A stretch of DNA of 64,000 bases. Source: Pseudomonas sp. GM79. GTDB taxonomy: Bacteria > Pseudomonadota > Gammaproteobacteria > Pseudomonadales > Pseudomonadaceae. Location of the stretch: contig NZ_AKJE01000076.1 of NCBI RefSeq assembly GCF_000282495.1, positions 210,136 through 274,135 of the forward strand, written 5' to 3'. Shown here piece by piece: positions 17,741 to 26,470 of this stretch. Below the pieces are notes generated by a model. That model had not been told where the DNA came from. It did no database searches and worked only from the letters and a program-made list of their open reading frames with translations. The number at the start of each line of letters is the position of its first letter. Within the stretch, counting starts at the first letter, position 1. The translations under genes were made by a program, and so were the position numbers.

Positions 17741-18993
17741 TGGGACACATACGCGTGACGGGCCTGGGCAAGGCCTACAAGCAATACCCCACACGCTGGA
17801 GCCGACTGGCTGAGTGGCTGATCCCGTTTTCGCCCATCCGCCATCGCCAGCACTGGGTGCTGCAAGACGTAGCGTTCGAAATTGCTCCCGGTGAAGCGGT
17901 GGGCATCGTCGGGGTCAACGGTGCCGGCAAAAGTACCTTGCTGAAGATGATCACCGGCACCACCCAACCCACCTGTGGGCAGATCCAGCTCGAAGGTCGC
18001 GTCGCCGCCCTGCTGGAACTGGGCATGGGGTTTCACCCGGAGTTCACTGGTCGACAAAACGCGATCATGGCCGGGCAACTGCTGGGCATGCAGGTCGAAG
18101 AAATCGAAGCCCTGATGCCACAGATCGAACATTTCGCGGAAATCGGCGAAGCCATCGACCACCCGGTGCGCACCTACTCCAGCGGCATGCAGATGCGCCT
18201 GGCGTTCAGCGTGGCCACCGCGCGGCGCCCGGACATCCTGATCGTCGACGAAGCGCTGTCGGTGGGCGACGCCTACTTCCAGCACAAGAGCTTCGAACGC
18301 ATCCGCAGCTTTCGCAGGGCCGGCACCACATTGCTGATCGTGTCCCACGACCGCTCGGCGATTCAGTCGATCTGCGACTCGGCGATTCTCCTGGAGAACG
18401 GCCGCATGGCCATGCACGGCAAGCCCGAAGCCGTCATGGACTACTACAACGCCCTGCTCGCCGAGCGCGAAGGCCAGACGGTGCGTCAGGAAATGCTCGC
18501 GGACGGCCAGGTGCAAACCGTTTCCGGCACCGGTGAAGCCGGGATCCTCAGCGTGCGCATGCTCGATGAGCGCGAACGTGCCATCGATGCCGCCGAAGTC
18601 GGCCAGCCGGTCGTGCTTGAGGTGCAAGTCGAAGTGCGCCAGGACATCGAACGCCTGGTGCTGGGTTTCATGATCAAGGATCGCCTGGGCCAGGCCATGT
18701 ACGGCATCAATACCCATCGTCAGGACCTCGCCCTCACCGATCTGCAGGCCGGCGAGCGGCTGACCTACCGCTTTGCCTTCGTCATGGGCCTGGGCAAGGG
18801 CAATTATTCCGTGGCCCTGAGCCTGTCGCGACTGGACTCGCACCTGGACCGCAATTTCGAGTGGCGCGACTACGGCCTGGTGTTCCATGTGATCAACAAC
18901 CGACACGAAGACTTCGTCGGCTGTTCGTGGCTGGCGGCGAAAACCACCATCACTCGCGCAGCCGAATCGATTGTTTCGGAGAACACGCCATGA
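17740..18993 (+). CDS. wzt: D-rhamnan ABC transporter, ATP-binding protein with C-terminal glycan-binding domain
   Basis: 417 residues. The ATPase half has Walker A VGVNGAGKSTLLKMITG near 56-72, a signature YSSGMQMRLAFSVATARRPD near 145, Walker B DILIVDEALSVGDAY near 165, and a switch His in LLIVSHDRSA. The SSGM signature is usual for Wzt/TagH proteins. Residues from about 250 form a beta-rich C-terminal domain (for example VVLEVQVEVRQDIERLVLGF); in Wzt proteins that recognise capped O-chains this domain binds the modified terminus. Its presence fits the neighbouring modification operon. ATGA overlap with the next gene. Confidence 0.93.
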   Translation: MGHIRVTGLGKAYKQYPTRWSRLAEWLIPFSPIRHRQHWVLQDVAFEIAPGEAVGIVGVNGAGKSTLLKMITGTTQPTCGQIQLEGRVAALLELGMGFHPEFTGRQNAIMAGQLLGMQVEEIEALMPQIEHFAEIGEAIDHPVRTYSSGMQMRLAFSVATARRPDILIVDEALSVGDAYFQHKSFERIRSFRRAGTTLLIVSHDRSAIQSICDSAILLENGRMAMHGKPEAVMDYYNALLAEREGQTVRQEMLADGQVQTVSGTGEAGILSVRMLDERERAIDAAEVGQPVVLEVQVEVRQDIERLVLGFMIKDRLGQAMYGINTHRQDLALTDLQAGERLTYRFAFVMGLGKGNYSVALSLSRLDSHLDRNFEWRDYGLVFHVINNRHEDFVGCSWLAAKTTITRAAESIVSENTP

Positions 18994-20357
18994 CCCGTCT
19001 CCTGGTGGAATGCACGTACGTGTTCCAGCACCCCAAGGTCAACTCAGGCATTCAGCGGGTGGTGCGCAACGTCATCAACCAGTTGCCTGAACGCGTCGAT
19101 GGCGTTGAGTGCATCCCGGTGGTGATGCTCAAGGGCAAGCTCTACCGGGTTCTGAAACTGAGCCCTTCAGGCATCCCTTTTTTCAACGGGCTGATGGAGT
19201 TCGGTGGGCGCCTGGAGCGATTGGCTCATCGTTTCTGGCAACTGCACCAGCGCCTCGACAAACGCTGCACCTCGCGATGGACCCGGCGCGCGCTGTACGC
19301 GGCTTACCGCCTCACGGCGCTGGCGGGTTTCAGCGTACCGCTGCGCCTGATTGATCAGATCAATCGCTATCACCTGCCCAAACGTTGCTCGCCGCTGCAG
19401 CATCAACCGGGCGATCAACTCGTGTTGCTGGATTCGTCCTGGCACGCCGATTTCTTCCCGTTGGCCGAACAACTCAAACGCGAAGGCGTGGGCATTGTCT
19501 CGGTGATCTACGACCTGATTCCCCTGACCCACCCGCAGTTCTACGACACGCGACTGGTGCAGATTTTCAACGAGTGGTTCGACTGGATCGCCAAAACCGC
19601 CGACGGCTACGTGGCGATTTCCGCCACGGTGCGCGATCAGGTGCGCGATGAATTGCATCGTCGCGTCGGTCCTGCCAAAGCCGACACCTTGTGGTTCGAC
19701 TACTTTCACCTGGGCTCGGAGCTGGACCTGCGCGAAGAAACCGCCGCTGTCGAAACACGCCTGACCCGGCTGTTCGATACCCCCGAACCAGTGTTCCTGA
19801 TGGTCAGCACCATCGAGCCGCGCAAGAACCACGACTACTTGCTGGACGCCTTCGAACTCGCCTGGGCCGCAGGCTCCACTGCCCGTCTGTGCATCGCCGG
19901 GCGCATTGGCTGGAAATGCGATGCCCTGCTCGCCCGGGTGCGCAATCACCCGGAGCTGAACAGGCGGTTGTTCATGTTTAACGACCTGAGCGACACCAGC
20001 CTTGAACACGCCTATTCCCACGCCAGTGCACTGGTGTTTCCGTCCTACGTCGAAGGCTTCGGCCTGCCACTGGTAGAAGCCATGCAGCGCGGTTTACCGG
20101 CCATGGGCAGTGACATCCCGGTCTTCCGCGAAATAGGCGGCGAGTTCATGGCGTACTTCGACCTGGCCGAACCACAAAACCTGGCGGATCTGGTTGCCCG
20201 ATTCGAGAGCAGCAAACAATTCCCGGCCGCCCGCGATGTGGCGGACTGGCGCTGGATTGGCTGGCGTGAAGCCAGTGCTCAACTGGCCGAGCGAACCCTG
20301 CGCAACCTTGTGGAAACACCCGTCGTGCAAGAGAGGCAACATGCGAATTGCCCTTAA
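18990..20357 (+). CDS. wbpX: D-rhamnosyltransferase WbpX-like
   Basis: 455 residues from the ATG at 18990, which overlaps the wzt stop; the longer frame is read-through upstream. GT-B fold, GT4-like: acceptor half MTRLLVECTYVFQHPKVNSG with IQRVVRN, then VSTIEPRKNHDYLLDAFELA near 268 and the nucleotide-sugar site SYVEGFGLPLVEAMQRGLPA near 350, with EX7E (EGFGLPLVE). In P. aeruginosa the three transferases of this locus build the alpha-linked D-rhamnose repeat, WbpX being assigned the alpha-1,2 linkage. Name given by order and size. Overlaps wbpY by 17 bp. Confidence 0.86.
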   Translation: MTRLLVECTYVFQHPKVNSGIQRVVRNVINQLPERVDGVECIPVVMLKGKLYRVLKLSPSGIPFFNGLMEFGGRLERLAHRFWQLHQRLDKRCTSRWTRRALYAAYRLTALAGFSVPLRLIDQINRYHLPKRCSPLQHQPGDQLVLLDSSWHADFFPLAEQLKREGVGIVSVIYDLIPLTHPQFYDTRLVQIFNEWFDWIAKTADGYVAISATVRDQVRDELHRRVGPAKADTLWFDYFHLGSELDLREETAAVETRLTRLFDTPEPVFLMVSTIEPRKNHDYLLDAFELAWAAGSTARLCIAGRIGWKCDALLARVRNHPELNRRLFMFNDLSDTSLEHAYSHASALVFPSYVEGFGLPLVEAMQRGLPAMGSDIPVFREIGGEFMAYFDLAEPQNLADLVARFESSKQFPAARDVADWRWIGWREASAQLAERTLRNLVETPVVQERQHANCP

Positions 20358-21471
20358 TGCCCGAATTCTCCAGGCCCCACGCACCGGTATCGGCCATTAC
20401 GTCGCCGAACTGGTGAGTGCCCTGGCCGGTGAGCCCGATGTCGAGTTGTCGCTGTTCCATGGCTGGGGCTGGAGTTCTTCGCTACCTGACGCCGCCATGC
20501 CGGGCTACTCGCGACTGACGCCGTTGCTGCGGCAGATACCGGGGGCGTATCAGGCTCGACGCTGGCTGGCGCAGAAACGCTTTGATCAAGGCCGTGCGCA
20601 GGCGATCGACCTTTATCACGAACCCAGTCTGTGGCCGTTGTCGTTCGACGGCCCGACGGTCATCACCCTGCATGACCTGACACACCTGCACTATCCCGAG
20701 ACACAACCCCCGGCACGCCTGCGAGAAATCGAGCGGCGACTGGCCGATGGCGTGCAACAGGCGCAGCTGATTCTCACCGACTCGCAGTACATTGCCGACG
20801 AGGCTCAAGCCTGTTTCGCACTGCCGGCCGAGCGTTTTGTAGTTGCCCCGCTGGGCGTGGCGGCACGTTTCCACCCACGCGAACCCGAGGCCATCGATAC
20901 GTTGCTCAAGGCCCACGGGGTCGAGATGCGGGATTATTTTCTCTGCGTAGGCACCCTGGAGCCACGCAAGAACCTGACGCTGGCCCTGCGCGCCCACGCC
21001 CAACTTCCGGAAGCATTGCGTCAGCGCTTTCCGTTGTTGATCGTGGGCATGGCCGGCTGGCAGCGCGAACACTTCAACGATGAGCTGCGCCAGGCATTGG
21101 CCAATGGTCATGTGTGTTTGCTCGGTTATCTGCCCGACGAGCAGGTCGCGCAGCTGTTGGCAGGCGCCCGGGCGCTGATTTTCCCGTCGCGCTATGAAGG
21201 CTTTGGTCTACCGGTGCTGGAGGCCATGGCCAGCGGCACGCCGGTCATCCTGACCCGACGTTCGGCCATGCCCGAAGTCGCAGGCGTTGCGGGCAACTAT
21301 ATTGAACCTGACGATCCAGACGGCTTGCGCGATGCCATGCGCCGTCTGATCGACGATCAAACACATTGGCAGGCATGCCGAAAAGCCGGATTGCAGCAGG
21401 CAAGGCTATTTTCCTGGGAGCGCTGCGCGAAGATCACTGCCCGCGCCTACCGCCAGGCCATGGGAGGTTGA
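20341..21471 (+). CDS. wbpY: D-rhamnosyltransferase WbpY-like
   Basis: 376 residues starting at MRIALNARILQAPRTGIGHY, inside the end of wbpX. GT4-like GT-B protein: PTVITLHDLTHLHYPETQPP near 103, VGTLEPRKNLTLALRAHAQL near 203 and SRYEGFGLPVLEAMASGTPV near 283, with the EX7E donor-site motif. In the A-band pathway WbpY is assigned two alpha-1,3 D-rhamnose additions. Assigned by synteny with rmd-gmd-wbpW-wzm-wzt-wbpX-wbpY-wbpZ. The next gene starts directly after its stop codon. Confidence 0.86.
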   Translation: MRIALNARILQAPRTGIGHYVAELVSALAGEPDVELSLFHGWGWSSSLPDAAMPGYSRLTPLLRQIPGAYQARRWLAQKRFDQGRAQAIDLYHEPSLWPLSFDGPTVITLHDLTHLHYPETQPPARLREIERRLADGVQQAQLILTDSQYIADEAQACFALPAERFVVAPLGVAARFHPREPEAIDTLLKAHGVEMRDYFLCVGTLEPRKNLTLALRAHAQLPEALRQRFPLLIVGMAGWQREHFNDELRQALANGHVCLLGYLPDEQVAQLLAGARALIFPSRYEGFGLPVLEAMASGTPVILTRRSAMPEVAGVAGNYIEPDDPDGLRDAMRRLIDDQTHWQACRKAGLQQARLFSWERCAKITARAYRQAMGG

Positions 21472-22602
21472 ATGCGAGTTCTTCATTTTTTCAAGACGTA
21501 CCTGCCTGACTCGGTCGGCGGGATCGAACAAGTCATCTTCCAGTTATGTGAAAGCGGCGCCCAGCATGGCATTGAAAGTCAGGTGTTGACCCTCAGTGCC
21601 GATCCGACACCGCCGGTGGTGCAACTCGGTCAGCACGAAGTCCATCGGGCCAAACTCGACATTCAGTTCGCTTCCACAGGCTTTTCTTACAGCGTCTTCA
21701 AGCAATTTCGCGAAATGGCCGCTGAAGCGGACGTGGTCAATTACCACTTCCCGTGGCCGTTCATGGACCTGGTGCATTTCTTCAGCGCCATGAACAAACC
21801 CAGCGTAGTGACCTACCACTCGGACATCATTCGTCAGAAGCACCTGCTCAAACTTTACCGGCCACTGATGAACCGCTTCCTTGCCAGCGCCGACCGGATC
21901 GTCGCCGCCTCCCCTAACTATCTGCACACCAGTGATGTGTTGCAGCAGTTTCAGGACAAGACCCGCGTCATTCCCTATGGCCTGAACAAGGCAGGTTATC
22001 CACAGGCCGATAACGAACGCATGAACCATTGGCGGCAAAAGCTTGGGGATAAGTTTTTCCTGTTTGTGGGCGTGATGCGCTATTACAAAGGCCTGCACAT
22101 TCTGCTCGACGCCTTGAAAGACGTGGATTACCCGGTGGTGATTGTTGGCGCCGGGCCGCTGGAAGCCGAACTGCACGCCCAGGCCGCAGCGTTGGGTTTG
22201 CGCAATATTCACTTTCTGGGGCGTCTTGGCGACGAAGACAAAGTCGCGCTCCTGCAACTGAGTTACGCGATCGTATTTCCTTCGCACCTGCGCTCCGAAG
22301 CGTTCGGCATCTCGCTGCTCGAAGGCGCGATGTACGGCAAACCGATGATCTCCAGCGAAATCGGCACCGGCACCAGCTACATCAACATCCACAACGAAAC
22401 CGGGCTGGTGGTGCCGCCGAGTCATCCACAAGCGTTCCGTGAAGCCATGCGCACACTCTGGGAAAACCCGACGCTTGCAGCCGAAATGGGCGTGAAGGCA
22501 GAGGCGCGTTATCGGCAGTTGTTCACGGCGGAAGAAATGGGTCGCAAGTGGACGACGTTATACGAAGAACTACTGGAAGAAAAATCCCTGTCCTACGCCT
22601 AA
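21472..22602 (+). CDS. wbpZ: first D-rhamnosyltransferase WbpZ-like
   Basis: 376 residues, GT4-like GT-B fold. The N-terminus MRVLHFFKTYLPDSVGGIEQ has the GG of the acceptor loop; VGVMRYYKGLHILLDALKDV lies near 199 and SHLRSEAFGISLLEGAMYGK near 268. In P. aeruginosa WbpZ adds the first D-rhamnose to the lipid-linked GlcNAc primer. Last gene of the operon; a REP doublet begins 3 bp after the stop. The initiating enzyme (WbpL) is not in the window. A perfect TTATCCACA box lies within at 21996. Confidence 0.86.
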   Translation: MRVLHFFKTYLPDSVGGIEQVIFQLCESGAQHGIESQVLTLSADPTPPVVQLGQHEVHRAKLDIQFASTGFSYSVFKQFREMAAEADVVNYHFPWPFMDLVHFFSAMNKPSVVTYHSDIIRQKHLLKLYRPLMNRFLASADRIVAASPNYLHTSDVLQQFQDKTRVIPYGLNKAGYPQADNERMNHWRQKLGDKFFLFVGVMRYYKGLHILLDALKDVDYPVVIVGAGPLEAELHAQAAALGLRNIHFLGRLGDEDKVALLQLSYAIVFPSHLRSEAFGISLLEGAMYGKPMISSEIGTGTSYINIHNETGLVVPPSHPQAFREAMRTLWENPTLAAEMGVKAEARYRQLFTAEEMGRKWTTLYEELLEEKSLSYA

Positions 22603-22605
22603 CTC

Positions 22606-22697
22606 ATGTGGGAGCGGGCTTGCTCGCGAAAGCGATTTATCATTCAACACTTGTGTTGTCTGACACTCCGCTTTCGCGAGCAAGCCCGCTCCCACAT
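22606..22697. repeat. REP doublet (REPIN-like)
   Basis: Inverted REP copies at both ends (ATGTGGGAGCGGGCTTGCTC... and its complement) extend to CGCGAAAGCG/CGCTTTCGCG. The spacer contains TTCAAC and TTGTCTGACAC, words also found in the copies at 23402 and 63921. Located between the converging 3' ends of wbpZ and the DUF6124-like gene. Confidence 0.92.
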
Positions 22698-22701
22698 TAA
22701 A

Positions 22702-23079
22702 TCAGCTGTGTGGCGCAGGTTTTGGTACGGCAACGTTATCCAGCATCCGGTTCACCGCCAGTTCTGCCAGCATGACGATCTGTTGAATCGCCATCGCCGT
22801 ATACCGATGTGGCCCTTCCAGATACCCCGCAAAATCACTCGCCATCACACTGGCCTGGGCCAACGATTCACAGGTGTGGGCCAACAGGTCTTCGTCTTTG
22901 ATATCCGGCGCAACCATGTACATCGTGCTCGGTTTGCGGGCCATGGGGGATTTGAGGGCTGAGGGGTTGAGGTAGTGATCGAGCGCGCGGTTAGCGGCTT
23001 CGTTGAGTTTTTTGGAATCGAGGGATTCGTAGGGGGAAACGTCGTCGGTTTCAGGGGGATTTGGTGTTGCTTTGAACAT
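22702..23079 (-). CDS. small DUF6124/DUF3077-like protein
   Basis: 125 residues. The start at 23079 is supported by GGAG 9 bp upstream. The sequence begins MFKATPNPPETDDVSPYESL, continues with KKLNEAANRALDHYLNP, and has an amphipathic C-terminal half (DEDLLAHTCESLAQASVMAS, then IQQIVMLAELAVNRMLDNV). This is the pattern of a Pseudomonas-specific family of unknown function (DUF6124/DUF3077), recognised from memory. No membrane segment, signal peptide or catalytic motif is seen. The gene is preceded by a strongly folded leader whose last hairpin covers the ribosome site, so its translation is probably controlled. Confidence 0.72.
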   Translation of the reverse strand: MFKATPNPPETDDVSPYESLDSKKLNEAANRALDHYLNPSALKSPMARKPSTMYMVAPDIKDEDLLAHTCESLAQASVMASDFAGYLEGPHRYTAMAIQQIVMLAELAVNRMLDNVAVPKPAPHS

Positions 23080-23084
23080 GGTGA

Positions 23085-23200
23085 AACTCCATTCGAGGAC
23101 TGGAGTTCGCCAACACTGCGACCAAGCAGAAAGGTGGCGAACCGTACGCGGGTTGGTCGACCAGGGAATGGAAACCCGGCAGGGCCTAAGCCCTCCCACG
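23085..23200 (-). promoter_or_regulatory. structured 5' leader with ribosome-site-occluding hairpin
   Basis: Successive stem-loops read by plus-strand coordinates are: 23181-23185/23190-23194 (AGGGC/GCCCT), 23149-23154/23173-23178 (CGGGTT/AACCCG), the palindrome TGGTCGACCA at 23154-23163, 23106-23112/23135-23141 (TTCGCCA/TGGCGAA) enclosing 23116-23119/23126-23129 (CTGC/GCAG), and 23085-23091/23101-23107 (ACTCCA core). The last stem contains the GGAG of the DUF6124-like gene. Two stems compete for 23106-23107. A C4-like antisense RNA or a translational switch are possibilities. Confidence 0.6.
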
Positions 23201-23401
23201 CACAGCTCGCCATGAAGCAAGCATAAAAGTGCGCCATTCTAAACCTGGGCGACCAAACCCGATCACTGAATTTGCAGCGACCCCCAAAGCCTATCCCTCC
23301 GACTTCTGACACGACAACCGCTAGAACGTGTCGGAATCGTCCTTCAGAACAGCCAAATCTGTAGGATATTCGCAATTGTTTTCAGGCCAGCCGAGATCAA
23401 A

Positions 23402-23491
23402 TGTGGGAGCGGGCTTGCTCGCGAAGGCTGTTTAACATTCAACATGGAAGTTGTCTGACACACCACTTTCGCGATCAAGCCCGCTCCCACA
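23402..23491. repeat. REP doublet (REPIN-like)
   Basis: REP arms at 23402-23425 and 23468-23491, the second with one mismatch (GCGATCAAG for GCGAGCAAG). The spacer again contains TTCAAC and TTGTCTGACAC. It lies upstream of the DUF6124-like leader; 23492-23633 then has no recognisable gene and carries a perfect TGTGGATAA box at 23609. Confidence 0.88.
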
Positions 23492-23633
23492 GGGGATTTT
23501 CTCTGTTGTCTGGTTCAATTACAGATCCAACACCAACGCTGCAAACCCTGAGCCGGAATCGCGCAAAAAATCAGCATCTGTCCGTTATCCAGTCCTGCCG
23601 CCGGCGGCTGTGGATAACTCACCTGACCGCTGA

Positions 23634-24587
23634 TCAACCGGGTTTTGCGGATGCATTCGCCTGCGCCCAGGTCCCGGTCAGCAAACTGGTGGGTGACACG
23701 CCGTCAAAGCGCCAGCGCAAGGCCAGTGCCGCGGGCCGTCGCACCACGTGCTCCACCTCGAATGTCCACAACCGCTCGGCCCCTTGAAAGGCTTCGACTT
23801 GCGGGCCTTCGAGGATGATTTGCGTGCGACCGCTGAGGTGCAGCAAGTCACCGGAATCGAAATCGATGAACAGCAAACCGGCTCGAGGATTGATCAGCAG
23901 ATTGCCCAACGTATTGAAGAACAGATTGCCGGCGAAGTCCGGGATAGTCAGGCGATTGCCCTCTACCTGGACGAAACCGGCCTGCCCACCCCGGTGAGAA
24001 ACGTCCACCGAGCGTTGGCCATCGACGTCCACATAACTGGCGACAAAGAAGGTATCGGCGCCGGCAATCATGGCTTTGGCCGCGTCATCCAGCCCGTTGA
24101 GGTGCTGCGCGACACGGGTCGCCGGATCCGCCAAGGGCACCGAGCGAAATTGGCGCAATTGAATGTATTTCGGGCAATTACCGAAAGATTGCTGCACCGT
24201 CACCTCGAAGCCGCTCGTTGTCACAGCGCCAACTCGGCCATTGAGACGGTTGCGACGTCGGGTGTGCAGCTCAATACCGAGCAGACCGATCGCCGCTCCC
24301 TCTTGCAATTGCGCAGGGTCGTCGTGGCCAGGCAGGCTGCCAAACTGCAACAGCGCAGGCTCTGGAGAATGGGCAAAACCTGGCGCCCCTTCCAGAATGC
24401 TGGCCCAAGCGTTGCCGTCAGCATCCACCGCGCCGTACAGCATGAACGGCAGTTGCTGATAGAAGGTGCGGTGCTGATCCGGCATCTCGCTGCGAATCAC
24501 CCTACGACCTAACTCCTCCATTCGCTCGGCGACACCCACGTGAGCCTGCAACTGTGTCTCGCCTGCGTGCCAAGGTGAACGTTCCAT
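23634..24587 (-). CDS. pyridoxamine 5'-phosphate oxidase-like flavin-binding protein
   Basis: 317 residues from the ATG at 24587, which has GGGAGAAG upstream; the frame extends 11 codons further. The central and C-terminal part matches the PNPOx-like split-barrel, with DTFFVASYVDVDGQRSVDVS near 185, GNLLINPRAGLLFIDF near 240 and SGDLLHLSGRTQIIL near 255. This FMN-binding family includes oxidases and flavin-reductase-like proteins. The N-terminal half (FMLYGAVDADGNAWASILEG) repeats a similar barrel pattern. The substrate is unknown and it is not the vitamin B6 enzyme PdxH. It follows the GST gene on the same strand, separated by a hairpin terminator. Confidence 0.75.
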   Translation of the reverse strand: MERSPWHAGETQLQAHVGVAERMEELGRRVIRSEMPDQHRTFYQQLPFMLYGAVDADGNAWASILEGAPGFAHSPEPALLQFGSLPGHDDPAQLQEGAAIGLLGIELHTRRRNRLNGRVGAVTTSGFEVTVQQSFGNCPKYIQLRQFRSVPLADPATRVAQHLNGLDDAAKAMIAGADTFFVASYVDVDGQRSVDVSHRGGQAGFVQVEGNRLTIPDFAGNLFFNTLGNLLINPRAGLLFIDFDSGDLLHLSGRTQIILEGPQVEAFQGAERLWTFEVEHVVRRPAALALRWRFDGVSPTSLLTGTWAQANASAKPG

Positions 24588-24619
24588 AACGGCTTCTCCC
24601 CTGCGCTCATCGCGCAACA

Positions 24620-24646
24620 AGAACAGCCCGACTGAGGCGGGCTGTG
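24620..24646 (-). terminator. terminator after the GST gene
   Basis: On the minus strand ACAGCCCG-CCTCAGT-CGGGCTGT is followed by TCTTGTTG. It is an 8-bp stem just past the GST stop at 24651. Confidence 0.65.
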
Positions 24647-24650
24647 AACA

Positions 24651-25277
24651 TCAGGCAGTTTTTTGCAAACCGGCCACGGTGCGTGGCATGCCGACAAACC
24701 CTGGCAAGACTTCAACCCGTGCCAGCCAGGCCCGAATGTTGGGGTAGTCATCCAGCGACACATTGCCTTCCGGAGCATGGGCGATGTAGCTGTACGCGGC
24801 GATGTCGGCGATGGTCGGCTCGCCACCGGCCAGATAGGCCGTTGCGCCCAGTTCCTGATCGATTACTTTGAGCCAGCTGTGGGCGTAAGCGATCACCTCT
24901 TGCGCGTTGTAAGGCGCACCAAATACGGTGATCAGCCTTGCCCTGCCCGGGCCGAAGGCAATCGGCCCGGCGGCGACCGACAACCAGCGCTGAACCTTGG
25001 CCGCACCGACCGGGTCGGTTGGCAGCCAGCGACCGTTGCCGTATTTCAGCGCAAGGTAGACCAGGATCGCATTGGAATCAGCCAGCACCACGCCTTGATC
25101 ATCAATCACCGGCACTTGCCCAAACGGGTTGAGCGCCAGAAAATCCGCTTGCTTGTGGGCGCCCTTGGCCAAATCGACGAAGATCAGCTCGGTCGGCAGT
25201 TGCAACAAAGACAGCATCAGCTCTACACGGTGAGCGTGGCCAGAGCGGGGAAAGTTGTAGAGTTTGATTGCTTGCAT
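24651..25277 (-). CDS. glutathione S-transferase family protein
   Basis: 208 residues from ATG 25277 (CGGAG upstream). The N-terminal thioredoxin-like domain has IKLYNFPRSGHAHRVELMLS and the cis-Pro glutathione-site segment NPFGQVPVIDDQGVVLADSN with AILVYLA at about 50-75. The helical C-terminal domain has LAGGEPTIADIAAYSYIAHA near 160, the conserved N-capping motif. The expected catalytic residue is a Ser or Tyr near the N-terminus; Ser11 is the candidate. A role in detoxifying electrophiles is general to the family; substrate unknown. A LysR regulator lies upstream on the same strand. Confidence 0.85.
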   Translation of the reverse strand: MQAIKLYNFPRSGHAHRVELMLSLLQLPTELIFVDLAKGAHKQADFLALNPFGQVPVIDDQGVVLADSNAILVYLALKYGNGRWLPTDPVGAAKVQRWLSVAAGPIAFGPGRARLITVFGAPYNAQEVIAYAHSWLKVIDQELGATAYLAGGEPTIADIAAYSYIAHAPEGNVSLDDYPNIRAWLARVEVLPGFVGMPRTVAGLQKTA

Positions 25278-25408
25278 GGTCGACTCCGCTGGGTGGTGGC
25301 GCCGTCCAGGAAAGATCAGCGCCGATAGGGGGCTATCTTCCATCCGCAACCAAAACAACAGAATAACCAGCAAACGCAATCCATTATTTCAGCCAGTGCA
25401 ATAACCCT

Positions 25409-26311
25409 TCAGCCAAGCAGGGCTGGGTGTTCGCGCAGGACGTTCACCGCGAAGTCCACAAAACTACGGACCCGCACCGGGGCCTTGCGCCCACCCTGGT
25501 AGACCACATGAATGGGCAATGGCGGCAGTTCGAAGTCAGCCAGAACAATTTCCAGCTCACCGGCCGCGACTTTGCTCGCCACTTGATACGACAGCACTCG
25601 AGTCAGTCCCAGCCCCATGGCGGCAGCCGTGATAGCCGCCTGATTGGCGGTGACCACAAGACGCGGTTCCAGACGAATGCTGATCGGCTCTCCCGCATCA
25701 ATGAACGGCCAGCTTCTGTGCTGACCGATAGACGAGGTGGCGATGATCGGGGCTGTGCTCAAATCTGCAGGATGGCGGGGCCGACCATGGTCGGTCAGGA
25801 ATCCAGGGGACGCGCAGATCACCCGCCGCACTTCGCCCACGCGAATTGCATGTTGATTGCTGTCAGGCAACTCACCGATGCGCACAGCCACATCGATGCC
25901 CTCCTCGACCATGCTCACCACCCGGTCGACCAGTAGAGCGTTGATGCTGACTTCAGGAAATTGAGACAAGTAACCGACCATGACCGGCGTAACGAACAAA
26001 TCACCGAACAACACCGGCGCCGTGATCGTCAGTTGCCCACGGGGTTGGGCGTGGCTCCCGGCCGCCGAATCCTCTGCTTCCTGCACCTCGGTGAGAATTC
26101 TCCGACAATCCTCCAGATAACGCTGACCCGCCTCGCTCAAATGCACGCTGCGGGTGGTACGTGTCAGCAATTGGGTGCCAATGCGCTTCTCCAGTGCCGC
26201 CACGGCGCGGGTGACACTGGCCGCCGACATCCCCAAACGCCGCGCCGCCGCCGAGAAGCCTTGTTCCTGGGCGACGGTGGCGAAGACTTGCATTTCCTGG
26301 AAGCGGTCCAT
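25409..26311 (-). CDS. LysR family transcriptional regulator
   Basis: 300 residues, standard length. The N-terminal helix-turn-helix is MDRFQEMQVFATVAQEQGFS, with AARRLGMSAASVTRAVAALE and KRIGTQLLTRTTRSVHLSEA. A periplasmic-binding-like effector domain follows from about residue 90, with GQLTITAPVLFGDLFVTPVM. It transcribes toward the GST gene with 131 bp between them and diverges from the ynb-like operon across 160 bp. Either neighbour could be a target; the layout with the divergent lipid operon is the classic one for LysR proteins. Confidence 0.88.
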   Translation of the reverse strand: MDRFQEMQVFATVAQEQGFSAAARRLGMSAASVTRAVAALEKRIGTQLLTRTTRSVHLSEAGQRYLEDCRRILTEVQEAEDSAAGSHAQPRGQLTITAPVLFGDLFVTPVMVGYLSQFPEVSINALLVDRVVSMVEEGIDVAVRIGELPDSNQHAIRVGEVRRVICASPGFLTDHGRPRHPADLSTAPIIATSSIGQHRSWPFIDAGEPISIRLEPRLVVTANQAAITAAAMGLGLTRVLSYQVASKVAAGELEIVLADFELPPLPIHVVYQGGRKAPVRVRSFVDFAVNVLREHPALLG

Positions 26312-26470
26312 GGATTAACTCCTGAGCACTGAAAAACGCGAGGCCGACAGTTCCCGATTGGACCTGGATATCGCTGGAAGAGGATGAGCCGTGCAGTTTT
26401 ACTGGCATTCTGATTATTGTGACGTATAAACCTGAACGTTCACGCTTTCAATTGCTGAGACCGTATCCAG

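Noticed and set aside
15803..17794. Long open frame antisense to wbpW and wzm (663 codons)
   Set aside because: His/Gln/Asp-rich translation typical of antisense frames in GC-rich DNA; the sense genes are certain.
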